A program made the translations under genes and the position numbers. Positions 46,117 to 53,188 of a stretch of DNA of 64,000 bases are shown in pieces; within the stretch, counting starts at the first letter, position 1; each line of letters starts with the position of its first letter. This DNA comes from Acidobacteriota bacterium. Lineage in GTDB: Bacteria > Acidobacteriota > Thermoanaerobaculia > UBA5066. Under the pieces are notes generated by a model. It was not told the origin of the DNA. It searched no databases and saw only the letters and a program-made list of their open reading frames with translations. The stretch lies in NCBI GenBank assembly GCA_008363385.1, contig RHKY01000001.1, forward strand, positions 186,001 through 250,000, given 5' to 3'.

Positions 46117-48795
46117 CTAGCGGCGCCGCGCGGTCGGGCCGGGGACGCCGCGGACGCCCTCGGCCAGGACGAGGTTCGAGAGCGGCTCGGAGACCGCCAG
46201 GACGACGCGCGAGCCGTCGGGCGAGACGGCGAACGACTCGGTCGTCCAGTCGTGGCTGAACCCGGCCAGCTCCCGCCGCGTGGCCGACGTGTCGCGCCCG
46301 GGGTCGAACTCCTGGACGAAGACGCCGCTCCGCCCCCGCTCGTCGTTGCCGATCCAGGCGACCTTCCGCCCGCCGTCCAGCCAGCGGGCGCGCCCGGGCG
46401 CGAAGCCCCCCTCGCGCAGGAGGGCCGGCAGCGGGATGGAGAACGGCGCCAGCTTCCCGTCCGCGAGCGCGGCGACGTGCAGGCGCGTGTCTCCCGGGGT
46501 GGCCGGGACGACCGTGACCCAGAGGCCGTCGGGGGAGACCGCGGGGGGGACGATCGAGGCGGAGAGGACCCGCGCCAGCCCGCTCCCGTCCGGCCTCACC
46601 TTCCAGATCCCCTGGTACGGTGCCTCGTACGAGGCGAAGACGACCCAGCTCCCGTCGGCCGGGAGCGAGGGGTTCTCGGCGCTCGGCTCGCCGCGCGTGA
46701 CGGGCCGCGCGCCGCTCCCGTCCGGCGCCGCGACCCAGATCTCGAACCGGCCGCTCCGTCTCGTCGACCAGGCGATCCTGCCGTCGGCCGCGACGAACGG
46801 GTCCCAGTCCTCCGCGGGATGGTCGGTGAGGCGGCGCAGCGCCCCGGAGGCCAGGTCGAGCTGCCAGATGTCGAGGTTCTGCTCGCGGTTGGAGGTGAAG
46901 ACGAGCGCCTTCCCGTCCGGGGTGTAGGCGGGCTGGCGGTCGACGCTGAAGCCCCGCGTCAACCAGCGCGCGCGGCGCTCGTCGCCGAGGTCCACCTCGA
47001 GGAGGTTCTGGCGGACCCCCTCGGCGGCCCAGACCAGTCGCCCCTCGCCCGCCACGTCCGGGACGCGGCCGGTCGTCAGGCTGGAGAGGACCGGCTCGGC
47101 GCGTCCCGTCCGCGCGTCCATGGCCAGGACCGACCCCGTGGAGAGGCCGGGCGCGAAGGAGACCGTCTGGACCAGGAGGAAGCGGCGCGGGTCGAGCCAC
47201 GCCAGGGACGAGAGCTGCCCGCTCTGCCCCGGCGGAGGGAGGGAGCGCCGCTCCTGCCGGTCGACGCCGAAGAGGAGGATCGACCACGGGCTGCCGTAGG
47301 CGCCGCCGCTGGCGGTCAGGCCGACGAGCCCGCCGTCGACCGAGAAGCGCGGGGGCGAGACGACGGTCCCCTCGACGTGCCCCAGGACGCGCGGCGAGGT
47401 GCCGTCGGCGGCCGAGAGGGTGACGTCGAAGCCGACGATGCCCCCCTCGCTCTCGGAGCGCATCAGGTAGACGAGGCGCGTCCCGTCGGGCGAGACGTCC
47501 CCGAAGCGCGCCCCCTCCACCACGCGGCGGGGCTCGCCCCCCACCGCCGGGATCCGCAGGAGCGACTCGCCCTCCGCCACGGTCCTCGTGAAGAGGATCG
47601 ACGCCCCGTCGGGCGTGAAGCGGGGGTGGTCGTCGCTCCCCGTGGTGAGGGCCACCTCCGAGCCGTCGGCCAGCTGCTTCAGCCAGATCTTCCTCACGCC
47701 GCCGCGGTCCGAGCTGAAGGCGAGCCGCTGGCCGTCCCGCGAGACGGCGGGCGAGTGGTCGAGGCCCGAGTAGGTCAGGTACCGGAGGACGGGCGGGGCC
47801 TGCTGCGGCCGGTCCCCCAGGCGCCACCCCGCGACCGCTCCCACCGCGAGGAGCCCGGCGCCGGCCGCCGAGACCGCCCAGCCCGGCATGCGCCGGGCGC
47901 GCGGGGCCGGCGCCGCCTCCACCATCGCGACGGTCCGCGCCGCCGCGGACGGGTCCAGGAGCTGCGAGACCTGCTGGAGGTCCCGCGCCAGGTCGTCCGT
48001 CGACCCGTACCGCGAGGCGGGGTCCTTGGCCAGGCAGCGCTCCACCACCCAGACGAGCGGCAGAGGGAGGTCGGGGCGCAGGGCCCGGAGCGGCTCGGGC
48101 TCGGTCTCCAGGACCGCCGTCAGCGTCTGGACCGGGGTCTCCCTGAGGAAGGCGCGCCGCCCGCAGAGCGCCTCGTAGAGGACGGAGCCGAAGGAGAAGA
48201 GGTCGGACCGGAAGTCGACGTCCTCGCCCCGCGCCTGCTCGGGCGACATGTACGACGGCGTCCCGACGACGAGGCCGGGGGCGGTCAGGAGCGGCGACGG
48301 CGCCGTGCCCGTGCTCGGCAGGAGCTTGGCCAGGCCGAAGTCCAGGACCTTGGCCCGGCCGTCGGGGAGCACCATGACGTTCTCGGGCTTCAGGTCGCGG
48401 TGGACGATCCCTCGCGCGTGAGCCGCGGCCAGCCCTTGCGCCACCTGCGCGGCGACGGCGACCGCCTTCTTGACCGGGAGCGGGCCGTCCGAGAGGACCT
48501 GGCCCAGGTTCCTCCCCTCGACCATCTCCATCGCGATGTAGCGGACCCCGTCGGCCTCGCCGATGTCGTGGACCACGACGAGGCTCGGGTGGTTCAGCGC
48601 CGAGGCGGCGCGGGCCTCCTGCTCGAAGCGCGCCAGGCGGTCGCCCCCCGGCCCCAGCTCCTCGGAGAGCACCTTGATCGCCAGCGTGCGCCCCAGCCTC
48701 GGGTCGTGGGCGCGCCAGACCACCCCCATGCCGCCGGCGCCGATCGGGCTCAGCAGCTCGTAGGGACCCAGGCGGTCGCCGGGAGCGAGGGGCAT
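46117..48795 (-). CDS. Ser/Thr protein kinase fused to a TolB-like beta-propeller
   Basis: An 892-residue fusion. Residues ~1-275 are a Hanks-type kinase: GAGGMGVVW loop, catalytic Lys (LAIKVL), HRDLKPEN, DFGLAK and SPEQARG, all intact. Residues ~300-345 hold a linker and one membrane helix (AVSAAGAGLLAVGAVAGW). The remaining ~540 residues form repeated TolB/WD40-like blades (SPAVSRDGQRLAFSSDRGG and PAYTPDGKALVFTSNREQ patterns). Such fusions are common in Acidobacteriota and sense or transduce an external signal. No cognate phosphatase or substrate is adjacent. Confidence 0.95.
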   Translation of the reverse strand: MPLAPGDRLGPYELLSPIGAGGMGVVWRAHDPRLGRTLAIKVLSEELGPGGDRLARFEQEARAASALNHPSLVVVHDIGEADGVRYIAMEMVEGRNLGQVLSDGPLPVKKAVAVAAQVAQGLAAAHARGIVHRDLKPENVMVLPDGRAKVLDFGLAKLLPSTGTAPSPLLTAPGLVVGTPSYMSPEQARGEDVDFRSDLFSFGSVLYEALCGRRAFLRETPVQTLTAVLETEPEPLRALRPDLPLPLVWVVERCLAKDPASRYGSTDDLARDLQQVSQLLDPSAAARTVAMVEAAPAPRARRMPGWAVSAAGAGLLAVGAVAGWRLGDRPQQAPPVLRYLTYSGLDHSPAVSRDGQRLAFSSDRGGVRKIWLKQLADGSEVALTTGSDDHPRFTPDGASILFTRTVAEGESLLRIPAVGGEPRRVVEGARFGDVSPDGTRLVYLMRSESEGGIVGFDVTLSAADGTSPRVLGHVEGTVVSPPRFSVDGGLVGLTASGGAYGSPWSILLFGVDRQERRSLPPPGQSGQLSSLAWLDPRRFLLVQTVSFAPGLSTGSVLAMDARTGRAEPVLSSLTTGRVPDVAGEGRLVWAAEGVRQNLLEVDLGDERRARWLTRGFSVDRQPAYTPDGKALVFTSNREQNLDIWQLDLASGALRRLTDHPAEDWDPFVAADGRIAWSTRRSGRFEIWVAAPDGSGARPVTRGEPSAENPSLPADGSWVVFASYEAPYQGIWKVRPDGSGLARVLSASIVPPAVSPDGLWVTVVPATPGDTRLHVAALADGKLAPFSIPLPALLREGGFAPGRARWLDGGRKVAWIGNDERGRSGVFVQEFDPGRDTSATRRELAGFSHDWTTESFAVSPDGSRVVLAVSEPLSNLVLAEGVRGVPGPTARRR

Positions 48796-48863
48796 CGTCG
48801 GACTCGGGCGAGGCGAGGTTACAACGCCGGGCGCGCGGTCCGGACGCCTCGGCGGACGCGTGG

Positions 48864-49493
48864 TCAGGGCGCGGGCGGCTCGGGCGGCGCCGGCTCGTCC
48901 GGCAGGTCCGCGGCAGGCGCCCCGTCCAGGCCGAGCTCGGCGGCGATCGGCACCTGCGAGGCCAGGACGAGCGCGACGAGCTCCGGCAGCGGCAGGCCCC
49001 ACTCCTCGGCGCCCCGCGTGACGTACGTCCGGTCCACCGTCCGCGCGAACGACTTCTCCTTCAGGCGCTTCAAGACCGACTCGACCGGCACGTCGGCGAT
49101 CCGCTTCGAGGGCCTCACGAGCGCGCACGCGCCGACGAACCCGGTCAGCTCGTCGGCAGCCAGGATCGCGCGCTCCATCGGAGTCTCCCGCGGGATCCCG
49201 GTGTAGAAGGCGTGGCCGCCGATCGCCCGGATCACCGGCTCCCCCCAGCCCCGCTCGCGCAGGATCTCCATGCCGCGAAAGACGTGGTCGGCCTCGGTCG
49301 GGAAGCGCTCGTAGTCGAAGTCGTGCAGGAGCCCGACGATCCCCCAGGTCTCGACCTCGGCCGCGCCGGTGACGCCGCTCGTCCGGGCCAGGTGGCGCAT
49401 CGTGGCTTCCACGGCGAGGCCGTGGCGCCGGAGAGGCTGCGACTTCGTGAACTCGCACAGGAGGGACCAGGCCGAGGCGCGATCGTGTGACAT
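48864..49493 (-). CDS. HD-domain phosphohydrolase-like protein
   Basis: A 209-residue protein with an HD domain: RRHGLAVEATMRHLAR with an early His, LLHDFDYERF with the His-Asp pair, EADHVFRGMEIL, and later AILAADELTGFV. This HD subfamily is related to HDIG hydrolases and probably cleaves phosphate esters of nucleotides or similar. The C-terminal tail is Pro/Glu-rich. ATG at 49493 was chosen; the longer upstream frame has AT-rich, non-coding composition. It is divergent from glutamine synthetase. Confidence 0.85.
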   Translation of the reverse strand: MSHDRASAWSLLCEFTKSQPLRRHGLAVEATMRHLARTSGVTGAAEVETWGIVGLLHDFDYERFPTEADHVFRGMEILRERGWGEPVIRAIGGHAFYTGIPRETPMERAILAADELTGFVGACALVRPSKRIADVPVESVLKRLKEKSFARTVDRTYVTRGAEEWGLPLPELVALVLASQVPIAAELGLDGAPAADLPDEPAPPEPPAP

Positions 49494-49604
49494 CGGGCCG
49501 GAGTCTACGTTCGGGATGGCGGGACGGGCGCCGCACCGGCGGTCGGGGCAGCTGCTCACGAGGAAGGACTTATTTTCAGACTGATAAATCCGATGCATCA
49601 CCAT

Positions 49605-49618
49605 ATGACGGTCGTCAT
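49605..49618. promoter_or_regulatory. Inverted repeat upstream of glutamine synthetase
   Basis: A perfect 14-bp palindromic unit, ATGACG-GT-CGTCAT, in the AT-rich gap between the HD gene and glnA, 21 bases before the -35 box. It could be an operator for nitrogen control; no regulator can be named. Confidence 0.4.
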
Positions 49619-49638
49619 GCGATTTCCGGGAAATTCTC

Positions 49639-49667
49639 TTGACGAAACCGGCTCCGTGTAGCAGATT
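49639..49667 (+). promoter_or_regulatory. Sigma70-type promoter of glnA
   Basis: TTGACG (49639-49644), a 17-base spacer and CAGATT (49662-49667). It precedes the glnA ATG by 40 bases and lies in the most AT-rich stretch of this region. Confidence 0.5.
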
Positions 49668-49707
49668 CCGCGCGCCCGTGGAGGAGATCACGGACAAGGA
49701 GAGCCAG

Positions 49708-51048
49708 ATGACGATGACCGCGGCCGAGATCCTGGGGACCTGCGACAAGGAAGGCGTCCGGTTCCTGAGGCTCCAGTTCACCGACATCCTCGGGATCATC
49801 AAGAACGTCGAGGTGCCCCGCTCTCAGTTCGAGAAGGCCCTCGACGGGCAGATCCAGTTCGACGGCTCCTCGATCGAGGGCTTCGTGAGGATCGAGGAGT
49901 CGGACATGGGGCTGGTCCCGGACCTCTCGACGTTCCGGATCTACCCCTGGTCGCACCCCAACGGGAAGGTCGCGCGCCTCGTCTGCGACGTCATCGAGCC
50001 GGACGGCAAGCCGTTCGCCGGCTGCCCCCGCCAGACCCTCAAGCGGCAGAAGGCGAAGGCCGCCGAGCTGGGCTTCACGCTCATGACCGGCCCCGAGGCC
50101 GAGTTCTTCCTCTTCCGGCGCAGCGCCGAGGGGGACCCGGTCGTCGACACCCACGACTCGGGCGGCTACTTCGACCTGACCCCCGTCGACCGGGGCGAGG
50201 ACGCCCGGCGGGACATCGTCGTGGCGCTCGAGGCGATGGGCTTCGAGGTGGAGGCCGCGCACCACGAGGTGGCCCCCGGCCAGCACGAGATCGACTTCAA
50301 GTACGGCGACGCCGTCCACACGGCCGACAACGTCACGACGTTCAAGCTCGTCGTCAAGAAGGTGGCCCTCGACCACGGCCTCCACGCCACCTTCATGCCG
50401 AAGCCGATCTTCGGAGTGAACGGGTCGGGGATGCACGTCCACCAGTCGCTCCTGACGGGGGAGGGCGCCGGCGCCAAGAACGCCTTCTTCGACCCGAACG
50501 CGAAGTTCCAGCTCTCCGAGACCGCGATGTTCTACATCGGCGGGATCCTGAAGCACGCCAAGGCGATCGCGGCCGTCACGAACCCGCTCGTCAACAGCTA
50601 CAAGCGGCTCGTCCCCGGCTACGAGGCGCCCGTGAACGTGGCCTGGTCCGAGCGCAACCGCTCGCCGATGGTCAGGATCCCCGCCCGCCGCGGGATGGGG
50701 ACGCGCTGCGAGGTGAGGATGCCGGACCCGGCGTGCAACCCGTACCTCGCCTTCACGGTGATGCTGGCCGCCGGACTCGACGGCATCAAGAACCGGATCG
50801 ACGCGGGCGAGCCGGTGAACGAGAACATCTTCGAGATGTCCGAGCGCGAGAAGAAGCGGCGGAAGATCGACCAGCTCCCGGCGAACCTCTCCGAGGCCCT
50901 CGACTGCCTCGAGAAGGACGACGTCGTCAAGAACGCGCTGGGCGAGCACATCCTGGCCAACTTCGTCCAGGCCAAGCGGGCCGAGTGGGCGACGTACATC
51001 TCGCGCGTCCACCCGTGGGAGATCGACGAGTACCTGCAGGCGTACTGA
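49708..51048 (+). CDS. glnA: Glutamine synthetase type I (GSI-alpha-like)
   Basis: The ATG at 49708 (AAGGAGAG site) gives 446 residues, the usual length of GSI-alpha enzymes. Active-site blocks are present: FDGSSIEGF, TGPEAEFFLF, NGSGMHVHQS, VPGYEAPVNVAWSERNRSP region and EVRMPDPACNPYLAF. The adenylylation motif of GSI-beta (Tyr in NLYDLPP) is replaced by KIDQLPANL, so control by adenylylation is unlikely and feedback or transcriptional control is expected. It makes glutamine from glutamate, ammonium and ATP. A palindromic site and promoter lie just upstream. Confidence 0.97.
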   Translation: MTMTAAEILGTCDKEGVRFLRLQFTDILGIIKNVEVPRSQFEKALDGQIQFDGSSIEGFVRIEESDMGLVPDLSTFRIYPWSHPNGKVARLVCDVIEPDGKPFAGCPRQTLKRQKAKAAELGFTLMTGPEAEFFLFRRSAEGDPVVDTHDSGGYFDLTPVDRGEDARRDIVVALEAMGFEVEAAHHEVAPGQHEIDFKYGDAVHTADNVTTFKLVVKKVALDHGLHATFMPKPIFGVNGSGMHVHQSLLTGEGAGAKNAFFDPNAKFQLSETAMFYIGGILKHAKAIAAVTNPLVNSYKRLVPGYEAPVNVAWSERNRSPMVRIPARRGMGTRCEVRMPDPACNPYLAFTVMLAAGLDGIKNRIDAGEPVNENIFEMSEREKKRRKIDQLPANLSEALDCLEKDDVVKNALGEHILANFVQAKRAEWATYISRVHPWEIDEYLQAY

Positions 51049-51055
51049 CATCTCC

Positions 51056-51110
51056 GGGGGAGGCCCCCGGCCGCGCCTGGACGGCGCGGTCCGGACGCCG
51101 GGCCTCCCCC
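51056..51110 (+). terminator. Terminator-like stem after glnA
   Basis: A perfect 10-bp outer stem, GGGGGAGGCC (51056-51065) and GGCCTCCCCC (51101-51110), encloses a second hairpin, CGCGCC/GGCGCG (51072-51077 and 51083-51088). There is no T-run, so it is a GC-rich stem rather than a classic terminator. Confidence 0.5.
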
Positions 51111-51139
51111 TACCCCTCCCCCGGCGGTCTGGTTTCAGG

Positions 51140-51171
51140 GCCCCCGTCGCGCGGCTACGCGCGGCGGGGGC
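51140..51171 (-). terminator. Hairpin at the 3' end of the 51.2-kb membrane gene
   Basis: A 14-bp stem with one mismatch (51140-51153 and 51158-51171) and a four-base loop GCTA. The stop codon (complement of 51155-51157) sits in the loop. It may stabilise or end the minus-strand mRNA. Confidence 0.5.
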
Positions 51172-51583
51172 TTCCGTCTGCCTGCGGCTCCTTGACGCCC
51201 CAGAGGAGGATCACCGCGTTCACGACGCCGAAGGTGAGCCAGAACGGGGCGAGGAAGGCGGCCATCATCAGCCCCAGCGGGGCGCCGACGGCGCCCGCCT
51301 TGACGCCCGGCGCCGCGATCAGGAAGAGGAGCCGGATCGAAAGGGCGGGGACGGCGAAGGCCGCCAGGAACGAGGTCACGAGGACCGGCCCCGGCCGGCG
51401 CTTCCTCCCCGCCGCCACCCACGTCAGCGGCAGGAGGGTCGCCGCGATGCCCGAGAAGACGGCGTGGACGAGGAGCTTTCCCCCCGCCGTCTCGTGACGG
51501 GCGTGCGTCGCGAGGAGGACGAGGTTCCCCGCGGCCAGGTTCAGCGCGAGGAGGAGGGCCAGCGACGCCGCGCGGCGGGACAT
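51155..51583 (-). CDS. Small membrane protein of unknown function
   Basis: A 142-residue protein with four predicted helices (AASLALLLALNLAAGNLVLL; LLVHAVFSGIAATLLPLTW; VLVTSFLAAFAVPALSIRLLF; LGLMMAAFLAPFWLTFGVV) and a short charged tail. No conserved motif was recognised. Its stop lies in a strong hairpin. It stands alone between glnA and the LysM gene. Confidence 0.6.
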   Translation of the reverse strand: MSRRAASLALLLALNLAAGNLVLLATHARHETAGGKLLVHAVFSGIAATLLPLTWVAAGRKRRPGPVLVTSFLAAFAVPALSIRLLFLIAAPGVKAGAVGAPLGLMMAAFLAPFWLTFGVVNAVILLWGVKEPQADGSPRRA

Positions 51584-51629
51584 CGGCGGGAGAGTAGCCG
51601 AACGGCCCGCCGCGCGCGCTCGAGTCGCT

Positions 51630-52115
51630 TCAGTCCGGGATGCGCAGCTTCTGCCCCGGCTTGATCAGGTTCGGGTCGTCCAGGACGTCCCGGTTGGCGT
51701 CGAAGATCTTCGTGTAGAGGCCCGCCTTGCCGTAGTAGCGCTTGGCGATGGCGCTCAGCGTGTCCCCCTTCTCGACCACGTGGACCTTCCCGGCGGCGGC
51801 CGGAGCCGCAGCGGGAGCGGCGGCGGCGGCCGGGGCAGGGGCGGGCGCCGCCGGGGAGGCGGCCGCGACGGGAGCGGCGGGAGGGGCCGCAGGGGCGGCC
51901 ACCTTGATCTTGTTGAACGTGTTCTCGGTCTTCACGAGCTGGTTGAAGGTGGCCATGGCGGCGCCCTTGGCCTCCAGGGTCTCCGCCTCGCCGGTGAGCG
52001 TCACCGTCTTGCCGTCGATCGAGGCCTCGACGTGCTTCAGCCCGCCGACCTTCACGGGCAGCACGCGGACCGCCTCGGCGACCTGGTCCTCGAACGACTT
52101 CCCGAACAGAGCCAT
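51630..52115 (-). CDS. BON-LysM domain protein
   Basis: A 161-residue protein with a strong GAAGGAGGAG site. Residues ~1-70 fit a BON-like domain (SIDGKTVTLTGEAETLEAKG region), residues 73-105 are an Ala/Pro linker, and residues 110-160 are a LysM domain (VVEKGDTLSAIAKRYYG, then FDANRDVLDDPNLIKPGQKL). This is the layout of the YgaU/LysM-BON family. There is no signal peptide, so peptidoglycan binding would need another route of export; cytoplasmic members are known. Confidence 0.9.
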   Translation of the reverse strand: MALFGKSFEDQVAEAVRVLPVKVGGLKHVEASIDGKTVTLTGEAETLEAKGAAMATFNQLVKTENTFNKIKVAAPAAPPAAPVAAASPAAPAPAPAAAAAPAAAPAAAGKVHVVEKGDTLSAIAKRYYGKAGLYTKIFDANRDVLDDPNLIKPGQKLRIPD

Positions 52116-52195
52116 CGGTTGCTCCTCCTTCCTTCGCGCCAGAGCGCGAGGGGACGATACCAGCACGCGCGGAGCGAGGCGCCGATAATCGGGCC

Positions 52196-52756
52196 GTGCG
52201 CCCGGGACGACGCGACCTCCTCCCGCTGGCGGGACGCGCCGTCGCCGCCGCGGCCGTCCTCCTCCTGGCAGCGTGCGGGCGCAGCCCCGGGCCCGCGCCT
52301 CCCTCCGCGCGCTCGACGCCCGTCGCGCCCCCGGCCCTCGCGGATCGCGCCGCCTCCGGCACGGCGCCCCTCCGCGACCTCTCCCGGGACGAGGCGCGAG
52401 GGGGCCACACGCTCGCCCGGCACGTCGGGCTCTCCGACGCCCAGCTGCGCGAACGGCTCCGCCGGGAGCCGCGCATCTCGGCCGCCTCGACCTACACCGA
52501 CCGGCCGACCGCCGAGCGCGTCGTCGGCGCGGCGCTGGCGGCGGGAAGGAAGCGGATCGAGGGGTGGCGCTCCCGGGAGGGCCGCCGCCCGAACCTGGTC
52601 CTCGACTACCGGAGCCCGGACGGTCCCGTGGGGCGGAGCCTGAGACGACGCGCTTCCGCGTCCGTGCCCTGCGCCGACGCGGTCGTCGTCCTCCGCTGGG
52701 ACGAGGGCTCCGGGGACTTTTTCGTCCTGACGTCCTATCCGGAGGCCCGAAGATGA
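52196..52756 (+). CDS. Lipoprotein with RNase A-like toxin domain
   Basis: GTG start (6 bases after GATAAT), 186 residues. A lipoprotein-type signal with lipobox (LLLAACG, Cys about residue 27) is followed by a linker and a C-terminal ~120-residue domain: GGHTLARHVGLSDAQLRERL, ASTYTDRPTAERVVGAAL, then a VLRWDEGSGDFFVLTSYP ending. This matches the bacterial RNase A-like domain found at the end of CdiA toxins, including the leading His and late Tyr positions. It would be a nuclease toxin delivered or displayed outside the cell. The stop overlaps the next gene, a likely immunity protein (ATGA). No CdiA/CdiB or secretion genes are adjacent. Confidence 0.75.
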   Translation: MRPGRRDLLPLAGRAVAAAAVLLLAACGRSPGPAPPSARSTPVAPPALADRAASGTAPLRDLSRDEARGGHTLARHVGLSDAQLRERLRREPRISAASTYTDRPTAERVVGAALAAGRKRIEGWRSREGRRPNLVLDYRSPDGPVGRSLRRRASASVPCADAVVVLRWDEGSGDFFVLTSYPEARR

Positions 52757-53109
52757 CCTCGAGAAGACGGAGCCGGCCCGCTCGCCGCCCCCGGCCCGAG
52801 GAGTACCCGGCGCTCGCGGCGTTCCTCCGCGGGTACCTCCACGAGGACTTCGACGCCGGGGGGAACGCCGTGGGGGACGCCGCGTCGGACGCGCTGGCGA
52901 GGTTCCTCGAGGACGCCTCGCCCGAGGAGCGCTCCGCCCTCGCCGCCGAGGCGCGGCGCCTCCTCGCCGCTGTCTCCTCCGTCCCGGCGCAGCAGCTGCC
53001 ACGCCTCCTCTCGGCGCTCGGCGGGGCCTGGGAGCCCGTGGACGGCGAGGAGGCCCTGTCGCTGCTCTCGAGGATGGCGCAGGCCGCCGGCGGGCCCGGG
53101 GGGCCGTAG
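52753..53109 (+). CDS. CdiI-like immunity protein
   Basis: A 118-residue acidic, helical protein whose ATG overlaps the toxin stop. The segment EEYPALAAFLRGYLHEDFD followed by FLEDASPEERSALAAEARRL is characteristic of the CdiI_2-type immunity family paired with contact-dependent growth inhibition toxins. Overlap and family together support a toxin-immunity pair. It would bind and block the RNase A-like domain in the cytoplasm. A Pro/Gly-rich end follows. Confidence 0.78.
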   Translation: MTSRRRSRPARRPRPEEYPALAAFLRGYLHEDFDAGGNAVGDAASDALARFLEDASPEERSALAAEARRLLAAVSSVPAQQLPRLLSALGGAWEPVDGEEALSLLSRMAQAAGGPGGP

Positions 53110-53188
53110 GCTCCCTGCGCGGACGAGGGTGCGTGCGCGGCCCCTCGCGTGGCCCGCGGCTCCGGAATCGCGGACAATGCGGGCACCG

